DNA from: Anaerocolumna sp. AGMB13020
Lineage (GTDB): Bacteria > Bacillota > Clostridia > Lachnospirales > Lachnospiraceae
Direction: 5' to 3'
DNA length: 64,000 nucleotides
Assembly: GCF_033100115.1 (NCBI RefSeq)
Contig: NZ_CP136910.1
Location: forward strand, 1 to 64,000
The notes under the pieces were generated by a model. The model made no database searches. It was not told where the DNA came from and saw only the letters and a program-made list of their open reading frames with translations. The position numbers and the translations under genes are program-made. Each line of letters starts with the position of its first letter. Position 1 is the first letter of the stretch. Below, piece by piece: positions 34,115 through 41,663 of this stretch.

Positions 34115-35626
34115 ATGTTGGAGCAATATTCGTCACCGGAGTATACATCAAGCCAGATATATGATGTTTATAATGATATTAAGGCTAGGACAGGCGGTGA
34201 CATATACATAGGTGTGGTGGGGCCGGTAAGAACGGGGAAATCGACTTTTATTAAAAGGTTTATGGATCTTCTGGTAATACCAAGTATCATTGATGTGCAT
34301 AACAGAGAAAGAGCAATTGATGAATTGCCCCAGAGTGCTGCCGGGAAGACCATAATGACCACCGAACCTAAATTCATTCCCAAAGAAGCAGCCCAGATTC
34401 AACTGGGAGATGATACGAAAGTTAACATCCGATTAATTGATTGTGTAGGTTTTATGGTAGATGGTGCTGCCGGACATATTGAAAATGAACAGGAACGTCT
34501 GGTTAAGACCCCTTGGTATGATTATGAGATACCTTTTACCCAGGCGGCTGAAATCGGCACCCAAAAGGTTATTAACGACCATTCCACTATTGGAATTGTA
34601 GTAACCACAGACGGCAGTTTTGGTGATCTTGCAAGGGATAATTACATCTCAGCAGAAGAAAAGACAATCGGAGAATTAAAGAAATTAAAGAAACCATTTA
34701 TCGTACTGCTTAATACCAACAGACCTTATTCGGAGACCAGTCAGAATCTGGCAGATGATATTGCCCAGAAGTATAATGTGACCTGTATGGCTGTTAACTG
34801 TGAGCAGCTAAGAAAAGAAGATATTAACCATATCATGACAAATATCCTCTCGGTATTCCCGGTATCGGAAATAAATTTCCATACTCCAAAGTGGGCAGAG
34901 ATGTTACCCGATGACCACTGGCTGAAACAGGATTTAATTGAGGCTGTTAAGCAATTACTGAAACGCCTGACCTTGATCAGAGATGTAAGAAGCGAGAATA
35001 TGCTTACGGACAGTAAGTTTGTAAACCGGTTCAAAATCGACAAGGTTGAGATGGAAAATGGTGCTGTAAAGGTATTTGTTGAGTTTGATGATGTTTATTA
35101 TTACAATATCTTAAGCGATCTTATCGGAGTTCCCATCGGTGATGAATATCAGCTTATCAGCACGATCAGAGAATTGGCAAATGTTAAGAAAGAGTATACG
35201 AAAGTATCTGGTGCATGTGAAGAGGTACGCCAGAAAGGATACGGAGTCGTAAATCCTGTGAAAGAAGAAATTCTTATTGAAGAGCCTGAAATCATGAAGC
35301 ATGGTAATAAATACGGTGTGAAGATAAAGGCTACAGCACCATCTATTCACATGATCAAGGCAAACATAGAGACGGAAATTGCACCTATTGTAGGCAGTGA
35401 AGAACAGGCGAACGATTTAATCAATTATATACGGAAGAATTCCTCAGAGAATCCGGAGGGAATCTGGGAGACAAATATATACGGAAAATCCATTCAGCAG
35501 CTGGTGGAAGAAGGAATTAATTCTAAAATCAGCAAGATGACAGATGACAGTCAGATTAAGCTCCAGGAGACCATGCAGAAGATCATTAATGAAAGTAATG
35601 GCGGTATCATCTGTATTATTATCTGA
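34115..35626 (+). CDS. spoIVA: Stage IV sporulation ATPase SpoIVA
   Basis: Cytoskeletal ATPase that polymerises on the forespore to form the base of the spore coat, 503 residues (492 in Bacillus subtilis). The family N-terminus IYDVYNDIKARTGGDIYIGVVGPVRTGKST includes Walker A (36-44). The C-terminus is ESNGGIICIII, matching the conserved end needed for localisation. AAAGGAGG at 34100-34107 fits the ATG at 34115; upstream ATGs at 34067 and 34109 are badly placed. CATAGAAT at 34039-34046 resembles a sigma-E -10 box, fitting mother-cell expression, but a matching -35 is not clear. Confidence 0.97.
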   Translation: MLEQYSSPEYTSSQIYDVYNDIKARTGGDIYIGVVGPVRTGKSTFIKRFMDLLVIPSIIDVHNRERAIDELPQSAAGKTIMTTEPKFIPKEAAQIQLGDDTKVNIRLIDCVGFMVDGAAGHIENEQERLVKTPWYDYEIPFTQAAEIGTQKVINDHSTIGIVVTTDGSFGDLARDNYISAEEKTIGELKKLKKPFIVLLNTNRPYSETSQNLADDIAQKYNVTCMAVNCEQLRKEDINHIMTNILSVFPVSEINFHTPKWAEMLPDDHWLKQDLIEAVKQLLKRLTLIRDVRSENMLTDSKFVNRFKIDKVEMENGAVKVFVEFDDVYYYNILSDLIGVPIGDEYQLISTIRELANVKKEYTKVSGACEEVRQKGYGVVNPVKEEILIEEPEIMKHGNKYGVKIKATAPSIHMIKANIETEIAPIVGSEEQANDLINYIRKNSSENPEGIWETNIYGKSIQQLVEEGINSKISKMTDDSQIKLQETMQKIINESNGGIICIII

Positions 35627-35709
35627 TAGCGGGTTTGATCATCGTTGTCCAGAAAGTGATATTTGCAGCGAAGTTATTTATGAATTAATTGCTATATAGC
35701 AGGGACGTA

Positions 35710-35763
35710 AGTGCATCTCAAATGTTAGTATTAGTCAGCTAACATTTGCAGGTGCATTTTTTT
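35710..35763 (+). terminator. Terminator of spoIVA
   Basis: Bipartite stem GTGCAT..AAATGTTAG / CTAACATTT..TGCAT (a three-base internal loop), tail of seven Ts. Confidence 0.88.
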
Positions 35764-35995
35764 GATAAATAGCCAGGTTCTGTCTGAAAACTCATTCAGA
35801 GTACCGCTCTGAAGGCTCCAACACTATGAGGATTCACAGTTTCAAGTGCTCAATTTTTATATTTCATGGTTCGTCATAATTCTACAAATAGAGAACGAAC
35901 TTTCTGTCAATACCGGTTGTTTTACGAATATTAATCTCCAATACGGAAATACTTACAAATAAATTATATATTTATAACAAAAGTAAGGCAAAGTG
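35764..35995. other. Gap between the spoIVA terminator and the NlpC/P60 promoter
   Basis: AT-rich; small imperfect hairpins such as CATTCAGAGTACCGCTCTGAA. I see no gene here. Confidence 0.4.
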
Positions 35996-36024
35996 TTGAC
36001 AAAAGTTTGAACTATTGCTATAAT
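35996..36024 (+). promoter_or_regulatory. Promoter of the NlpC/P60 hydrolase gene
   Basis: TTGACA (35996-36001), 17-base spacer, TATAAT (36019-36024): perfect consensus, so probably strong vegetative expression. The leader is about 85 bases. Confidence 0.85.
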
Positions 36025-36116
36025 AACTCAGTAATAAATTTAATATATTTGTAACAACTAGAGTTGAACGGCAAATACATATTAAATGATGAGGGATAGC
36101 AAACAGGAGGAACCAA

Positions 36117-37169
36117 ATGAACCATCGCACTACCAAATTCATAAAGATTTCATGCGTTTGTATCGCCGGTACTTTTTTATTTGCCTTAAATTCCAAGTAT
36201 ACGAGTGCGGAAACTGTCTATGGTGAACAACCATTAGCAGGTATTTCGGTAACCTTGGATAATTATTATAATTCCGGCAATATGGCAGCATCCTCTGAAA
36301 TTACCATTGCTACATGGGAATCAAGTGTTGCTGCATACGACTATAGCAATTTGGGAATAGCGGATGTAGAGAATCATCTTAATATCCGTAAAGCTGCTGG
36401 AGAAGATCAGAAAATTATTGCTAAATTACCTAAAAATGCAGGCTGTACTATAATCAATGAAGATAAAGACGGATGGGTTAAGATCAAATCCGGCAAAGTT
36501 ACTGGATATGTTAAGAAGGAGTTTTTAATTACAGGAGATAAAGCAGCTGCCCTTGCGAAAAAAGTAGGAAGTCTGGTAGCAACAGTAAACACACCAACCT
36601 TAAATGTAAGATCGGAAGCCAGCTTGTTAGCCGGTGTAGTAACCAGCGTTCCCATTGATGAGGAATTAGAAGTTACTTCTGTAACAACTGACTGGGTAAA
36701 AGTAAAGATTGATGCAGATGAAGGTTATGTTGCAAGACAGTATATTGATTTATCCTATCAGTTGGAGAAGGCAGTATCAGTAGATGAATTGGCAGCAGGT
36801 GTTTCAGGTATAAGAGCACAGATGGTAGCTTATGCGAAGCAGTTCTTAGGTAACCCTTATGTATGGGGCGGCACAAGCCTTACAAACGGTACGGATTGTT
36901 CAGGATTTACTATGGGAATTTATGCAAAATATGGCTACTATTTGCCCAGAGTTTCCAGAAGCCAGGCATATTCAGGGACCAGCGTAAATTCATCCAATAT
37001 AAAGCCAGGTGATTTGGTATTTTACGGCAGCGGAAGTTACATTAACCATGTTGCTATGTATATAGGAAACGGGCAGGTTATTCATGCAAGTAATCCAAGA
37101 ACTGGTATCAAGATTTCGAATATGTATTATCGCTCACCAATTAGAATGGTAAGAATTATTAATGATTAA
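36117..37169 (+). CDS. Secreted SH3-domain NlpC/P60 peptidoglycan hydrolase
   Basis: Exported cell-wall endopeptidase, 350 residues. A signal peptide (about 1-31) is followed by two bacterial SH3 domains: about 80-140, opening NHLNIRKAAGEDQKIIAKLP, and about 155-220, with TLNVRSEASLLAGVVTSVP. The C-terminal NlpC/P60 domain (about 235-350) has the catalytic C261 in GTDCSGFTMGIY and H311 in INHVAMYIGNG. It probably cleaves stem peptides during growth or separation. AGGAGG precedes the ATG. Perfect promoter and terminator make it a single-gene unit. Confidence 0.93.
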   Translation: MNHRTTKFIKISCVCIAGTFLFALNSKYTSAETVYGEQPLAGISVTLDNYYNSGNMAASSEITIATWESSVAAYDYSNLGIADVENHLNIRKAAGEDQKIIAKLPKNAGCTIINEDKDGWVKIKSGKVTGYVKKEFLITGDKAAALAKKVGSLVATVNTPTLNVRSEASLLAGVVTSVPIDEELEVTSVTTDWVKVKIDADEGYVARQYIDLSYQLEKAVSVDELAAGVSGIRAQMVAYAKQFLGNPYVWGGTSLTNGTDCSGFTMGIYAKYGYYLPRVSRSQAYSGTSVNSSNIKPGDLVFYGSGSYINHVAMYIGNGQVIHASNPRTGIKISNMYYRSPIRMVRIIND

Positions 37170-37190
37170 AATATGCAATAAAGCATAATA

Positions 37191-37219
37191 TAAGGGCTGC
37201 CTACTGCAGCCCTTTTTTT
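37191..37219 (+). terminator. Terminator of the NlpC/P60 gene
   Basis: Stem AAGGGCTGC / GCAGCCCTT with loop CTACT and a seven-T tail. Confidence 0.92.
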
Positions 37220-37292
37220 AAGATTATTGACTGGGAAAAATAACAAGAAAAGTTAATTATTAGCAAGAAAATAAAGAAAAGTGGAGGTTAGG

Positions 37293-38963
37293 ATGGAGAT
37301 TATGCTTATGATTCTCCTTATAACATTGGTATTTGTTATAAAGGGTGTTCATGATAAGAGAAAATGGTATAAAAATATTAAACTGGAACTTGTAAACGAG
37401 TGGGGGAAGATACCCAAAGAAGAATATACCTCAGAAAAGTTCAGGTCACTGGCGGCTTATTACAATGTAATAAAGAAACCAGAGGATGTTGATCACATAA
37501 CCTGGAATGATATTAGTATGGATGAGATATTTATGCTCATGAATCATACGGAAAGTGCAATCGGAGAAGAGTATTTATTTGCCATGCTGCATCAGCTGCA
37601 ATTCGATAACAGTAAACTTATAGAGCGGGAGAAGTTAATGGATTTCTTTGAAAAAAATCAACAGACCCGTGTGGCGATGCAGTTTTCTTTATGGAAAATG
37701 GGTAAGATCAGCAACATATCTGTATACGAATATATCAATCGCCTTGAGGCAGTGGAGTCTTCTGGTAAATGGCCACATATATTTATGGTTTCCGGATTTT
37801 TGATATCGTTAGGACTTATCGCTGTTAATCCGATGATTGGAGGGACCTTAGCCGTAATCTTATTTTTACACAATGTATACCAGTATTACCACACGAAAGG
37901 TAAAATCGAGGTATACTTTACAATTTGTGCATATATCATCCGTCTACTGGATGGAATAAATGATATAGCAGAGTTTAGTAATCCCGAACTGAAGGAATAC
38001 ACGGCAAAACTTAAAAGCTCAAAAGCAGCTTTTAAGAGGTTTCGTAACGGTTCTTTTTTAGTAGGGCTTAAAAGTGCCAATGGTAATTTAAGTGATATCA
38101 TACTTGATTACCTTAAGATTATATTTCACATGGATCTTATAAAATTTTATTCAATGATTGATTGTTTTAAAGCGAATAGAAAAGCATTAAATGAAATATA
38201 TGAAACAGTGGGACTCTTAGACAGCTGTATTGCAGCAGCTTCTTTCCGGAAGATGATGCCTTTTTATTCCATACCCATACTGGAGCAGAAAAAGAAGCCT
38301 TTTATCGAAGCAGAGGATGTTTATCATCCTATGATTGAAAAACCGGTCCTTAATTCCATTCATACAAATGGTTCTGTATTAATAACCGGTTCCAATGCTT
38401 CCGGCAAATCCACCTTCATAAAAACCCTGGCAATTAACGCTATCTTAGCGCAGACAATTAATACCTCCTTAAGCACTACCTATAAAGCAAGCTTTTTCCT
38501 GACCATGTCTTCCATGGCTTTACAGGATAACCTGCTGGGAAATGAGAGTTATTACATTGTTGAGATTAAGTCTTTAAAACGGATTCTGGATAAGACCAAT
38601 GACAAAATACCAGTATTATGCTTCGTAGATGAAGTATTAAGAGGAACCAATACCCTTGAACGTATTGCTGCATCTTCGCAGATACTGTATCATTTAAGTA
38701 AGACCAATACCATCTGTTTTGCAGCAACCCACGATATTGAGCTGACTCATATATTAGAGAGCCGCTTTGCCAATTATCATTTTAAAGAGCAAATCGCAGA
38801 TAGAAATGTTCTTTTTGATTATAAGTTGATCAGAGGAAGAGCAGTTTCTAAAAATGCAATTAAACTTCTGGAAGTTATGGGATATCCGGAAGAAGTGACG
38901 GAAAAGGCATCAAGCAGCGCTGCGTATTTTCTGAAAGAAGGCAAATGGACAGGTATTTCATAA
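37293..38963 (+). CDS. Membrane-associated MutS-family ATPase
   Basis: MutS-core ATPase without mismatch-recognition domains, 556 residues. One N-terminal membrane segment (about 2-18) and a hydrophobic pair (about 155-200) suggest membrane association. The lever/clamp-like helical part (about 200-340) precedes the ATPase with Walker A GSNASGKST (366-374), CFVDEVLRGTNTLERIAAS (Walker B and signature) and FAATHDIELTHIL. The family is widespread in Firmicutes and of unknown function; a role in mismatch repair is not expected. GGAGG lies 5 bases before the ATG at 37293. Confidence 0.87.
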   Translation: MEIMLMILLITLVFVIKGVHDKRKWYKNIKLELVNEWGKIPKEEYTSEKFRSLAAYYNVIKKPEDVDHITWNDISMDEIFMLMNHTESAIGEEYLFAMLHQLQFDNSKLIEREKLMDFFEKNQQTRVAMQFSLWKMGKISNISVYEYINRLEAVESSGKWPHIFMVSGFLISLGLIAVNPMIGGTLAVILFLHNVYQYYHTKGKIEVYFTICAYIIRLLDGINDIAEFSNPELKEYTAKLKSSKAAFKRFRNGSFLVGLKSANGNLSDIILDYLKIIFHMDLIKFYSMIDCFKANRKALNEIYETVGLLDSCIAAASFRKMMPFYSIPILEQKKKPFIEAEDVYHPMIEKPVLNSIHTNGSVLITGSNASGKSTFIKTLAINAILAQTINTSLSTTYKASFFLTMSSMALQDNLLGNESYYIVEIKSLKRILDKTNDKIPVLCFVDEVLRGTNTLERIAASSQILYHLSKTNTICFAATHDIELTHILESRFANYHFKEQIADRNVLFDYKLIRGRAVSKNAIKLLEVMGYPEEVTEKASSSAAYFLKEGKWTGIS

Positions 38964-39031
38964 GCAGAGGAATATTTATACCGCTTCGTAAGTCAACGCT
39001 TAGAGATATAATTTAATTTCCAATAGATCAG

Positions 39032-39115
39032 CTCCAGTAGTTTTTTGGTAGATAACAGGAAGGAATAAGCTATCTTTTTGATATCTTTCTACGCCGGAAA
39101 TCACTGGAGTTTTTT
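39032..39115 (+). terminator. Probable terminator after the MutS-like gene
   Basis: Outer arms CTCCAGT (39032-39038) / ACTGGAG (39103-39109) followed by six Ts, enclosing a second hairpin (GGTAGATA..TATCT and CTAC). It sits between the MutS-like gene and the yezD promoter. Confidence 0.6.
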
Positions 39116-39161
39116 CTGTGTTTCCAATGTAAACGAACACAAAAATAAATTCAAAAAACTA

Positions 39162-39190
39162 TTGACAAAGTTAGCCAGAAAAGTTATACT
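39162..39190 (+). promoter_or_regulatory. Promoter of yezD and possibly of the nitrogenase-like cluster
   Basis: TTGACA (39162-39167), exact 17-base spacer, TATACT (39185-39190), 64 bases before yezD. The leader is short, and no SAM (S-box) or T-box motif is visible in it. Confidence 0.85.
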
Positions 39191-39254
39191 TACAAAAACA
39201 ATACATATAATTCATATATGATAAGTATGAATACTCAATCTGAGAGGTGAAACA

Positions 39255-39419
39255 GTGGATAGTGGAAAGAAACCTGCTAAGAGAAATTGCGTAGGAGAAA
39301 ACGACATTCAAAGAATAGTAGAATTTATAGAATCCATACAATTCGGATCAATAACAGTTGTAATTCAGGATGGGAAAATTGTACAGATTGAGAAAAATGA
39401 GAAAGTAAGAATAAAATAA
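39255..39419 (+). CDS. yezD: YezD-family (DUF2292) small protein
   Basis: 54-residue protein with the family core IQRIVEFIESIQFGSITVVIQDGKIVQIEKNEKVR. Its function is unknown, but in Firmicutes the family usually lies in sulfur-assimilation or cysteine-responsive loci. The GTG start follows GAGAGGTGA; basic residues and one Cys precede the core. It is transcribed from the promoter at 39162 and followed by a hairpin at 39445 that may let only part of the transcription continue. Its presence is the first hint that the nitrogenase-like genes downstream serve sulfur metabolism. Confidence 0.88.
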   Translation: MDSGKKPAKRNCVGENDIQRIVEFIESIQFGSITVVIQDGKIVQIEKNEKVRIK

Positions 39420-39444
39420 AGGTTAAGTTGACCGGATAACCGGA

Positions 39445-39490
39445 GGCTTAGGAAAACAGGTATATGTTTTCTTAGGCCCATTTTTAATTT
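39445..39490 (+). terminator. Terminator-like hairpin after yezD
   Basis: Fourteen-pair stem GGCTTAGGAAAACA / TGTTTTCTTAGGCC (two G-T pairs) with loop GGTATA, tail CATTTTTAATTTT. It may separate yezD from the cluster or attenuate read-through. Confidence 0.75.
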
Positions 39491-39593
39491 TAGACAGCAT
39501 AACCTGTTCTGAAATTTTTCCATATCTTTATAAAATGAAAGGAGGTCAGGGGCAATTAATATTGATTACCGAACAAAAAGGAAGGAGAAAAGA

Positions 39594-40034
39594 ATGTCCG
39601 CATCAGAGGAGAAGATAAAGGAGTATCTAAAAGCAAACCAAAGAATTGTACTGGCAACCGTTGATAAAGAGGGGAGCCCTGATGTTCGTATACTGGGAGG
39701 TTACGGAGTATCTGGTTACACCATATATTTTTCAACTGCTAAATCCAGTAATAAGAATACACAAATTGATGGTAATAACAACATAGCGGTTCTGTTTCAG
39801 CATGACAATCAGTTTATCTCGAAATATTTCAATGTAACAATTTATGGAGATGCATGGCTGTTAAACAGCAACAAAGAATTTGAGAAAGGCAGAGAAGTGA
39901 TTCTGAACAAAAATCCTAATATTAAAATAACAGAGGAAACTCACAATATTTATAAAATAATTCCCAAAAAGCTAAAGGTATTAGACTTTGGCGAATCGGA
40001 TGTTCAGGATAGGATTACCACGATACAGCTATAA
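39594..40034 (+). CDS. Pyridoxamine 5'-phosphate oxidase-family (split-barrel flavin) protein
   Basis: Small split-barrel protein of the PPOx/FMN-binding superfamily, 146 residues. Recognisable segments are IKEYLKANQRIVLATVDKEGSPDVRI at the N-terminus and NKNTQIDGNNNIAVLFQHDN. These proteins bind FMN, F420 or heme-type cofactors and carry out small redox steps; the substrate is unknown. AAGGAGAAAAG precedes the ATG. Lying at the head of the nitrogenase-like cluster, it might supply electrons or process the imported compound, but this is inference. A hairpin follows. Confidence 0.78.
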   Translation: MSASEEKIKEYLKANQRIVLATVDKEGSPDVRILGGYGVSGYTIYFSTAKSSNKNTQIDGNNNIAVLFQHDNQFISKYFNVTIYGDAWLLNSNKEFEKGREVILNKNPNIKITEETHNIYKIIPKKLKVLDFGESDVQDRITTIQL

Positions 40035-40083
40035 TTCAATTGTTTGTAAAGATTACAATTTCATGCAGGTTGACTGGAAAACC

Positions 40084-40130
40084 AGAGACCATGTATCAGT
40101 ATACTACTGTTCATGTGTCTCTTTTTTATT
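40084..40130 (+). terminator. Terminator-like hairpin before the NifK-like gene
   Basis: Arms AGAGAC.CATG (40084-40093) / CATG.GTCTCT (40112-40122, one bulge), then CTTTTTTATT. Transcription of the NifK-like gene needs read-through or a promoter not recognised between 40130 and 40160. Confidence 0.55.
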
Positions 40131-40175
40131 CAAAAATAACCGGAAGTTGAACAGAATGGAAAGGAAGGATGTATT

Positions 40176-41510
40176 TTGGCAGATTTTATTGAACGCGCTA
40201 AATTTTCATGTGCTCTGGGAGGGGCATTAACTACTATCGCAGGTCTTAACAGGGTAATACCTATTGTCCATGCAGCAGGAGGATGTGCAGCGGCACTGTC
40301 AGGAACGTATAATCTGGCATCAGGTTATAGGGGAACCGGATATTGCGGCGGGACTATGATACCTACTACCAATATTTCTGAGAATAATATTGTCTTTGGC
40401 GGAGAAGACCGGTTGGAAGAACAAATAGAGAGCTCACTGGAAATTCTCGATGCAGATCTTTTTATCGTAGTAACGGGATGTCAGGTAGAAATCATAGGGG
40501 ATGATGCAGTTAATGTAGCAAAACGTTTTAAGGAGAGGAATGTAATAGGGGCAAGCACACCAGGATTTTTAGGCAACACCTTCAAAGGTTATGATGCTGT
40601 TGTTAAGACCCTGATTAAGGATATTATTGAACCCTCTGTAAGTAAAGAAGCGGCAACTGTTAATCTGTTGGGAACAGTTCCTGGCCATGATGTATTTTAC
40701 CGTGGAAACCTGGATGAAATCAAACGACTCTTAGGCCTCCTTGGAATAAAGGCAAATACCTTCTTCGGAACTGGGGATACCATTGCAGATATCAGATCTT
40801 ATGGCAAAGCGAGCCTTAATATATTATTTACCGGTCAGGCAGGTGAAGAGTCTGCAGAGTTGTTTGAAGAGCTCCATGGAACCCCTTATATAAAAGCAGA
40901 TTTACCTGTTGGTCCTTCCGGCACGGAAACTTTTCTATATCAGATAGGTGAGGCACTGGGAGTGGAAAAGGAACATATAGAAGCTGTAATTGAAACGGAA
41001 AAGAAGTATTATTATTCCTTTTTAGAGAGAATTGTTGATATATATTCTGATATTGATTTCCAACGTTATGTCGTTATAGCAGCAGACAGCTATTATGCTT
41101 ATCCTTTAAGCAGATTTCTAGCCAATGATTTGGGGTGGATTCCTTTTATAACCTCCATTCATGATATAACGGAAGAAGAGGTACAGAAAGAATATGAGAA
41201 AAAGTTTGATAATCTGACTTCTGAAACCAGGCCGAAAGTAGTCTTTGAACGAAATGCCGGTGAATTGATAAAGGAAGTGCGTAACAGCTGGCCCTATAAC
41301 CACAATCAGAAATATTATGATGCTTTTGGTCCAGCCTTTGTAGTAGGAAGTGGAATTGAAAGAGGATTAGCTGAAAAACTTGGTGCCGGCTTCTTATCTG
41401 TGGCATTTCCCGTCAGTAACAGAGTTGTATTAAGTAAAGGATACACTGGTTTTAAAGGCGGCTTGACGCTGGTTGAAGATTTAATCAGTGAACTGGTAGC
41501 TGCCAGATAA
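40176..41510 (+). CDS. Nitrogenase-like component 1, NifK-type subunit
   Basis: Homologue of NifD/K/E/N proteins, 444 residues. The P-cluster cysteine positions of NifK (70, 95, 153) map to C12, C37 and C102: the C12-C37 spacing of 25 equals that in NifK, in C-ALGGALTTIAGLNR..IVHAAGGC. C102 lies in VVTGCQVEIIGDD, like NifK STTCMAEVIGDD. A further C57 is local. It is about 70 residues shorter than NifK because it lacks the N-terminal extension. It starts at TTG 40176 with GGAAAGGAAGG upstream. It probably pairs with the NifD-like product to form a heterotetramer. The substrate is unknown; dinitrogen is unlikely. Confidence 0.88.
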   Translation: MADFIERAKFSCALGGALTTIAGLNRVIPIVHAAGGCAAALSGTYNLASGYRGTGYCGGTMIPTTNISENNIVFGGEDRLEEQIESSLEILDADLFIVVTGCQVEIIGDDAVNVAKRFKERNVIGASTPGFLGNTFKGYDAVVKTLIKDIIEPSVSKEAATVNLLGTVPGHDVFYRGNLDEIKRLLGLLGIKANTFFGTGDTIADIRSYGKASLNILFTGQAGEESAELFEELHGTPYIKADLPVGPSGTETFLYQIGEALGVEKEHIEAVIETEKKYYYSFLERIVDIYSDIDFQRYVVIAADSYYAYPLSRFLANDLGWIPFITSIHDITEEEVQKEYEKKFDNLTSETRPKVVFERNAGELIKEVRNSWPYNHNQKYYDAFGPAFVVGSGIERGLAEKLGAGFLSVAFPVSNRVVLSKGYTGFKGGLTLVEDLISELVAAR

Positions 41511-41663
41511 TCAACGAGTGTTGCAGATTGAAAATAGAGCAAGTATCTATAAGAGGTGATATATTCTGACTATTTTAGAAGGTTTCGTTATGCCTTCGTA
41601 TGAAACTGATAAACAAGTTATCTTCAAATTATGGAAATGGAATATAAGAAAGGAAGAATATCG

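Noticed and set aside
39191..39254. SAM (S-box) or T-box riboswitch in the yezD leader
   Set aside because: The leader is about 55 bases, too short, and lacks the conserved cores.
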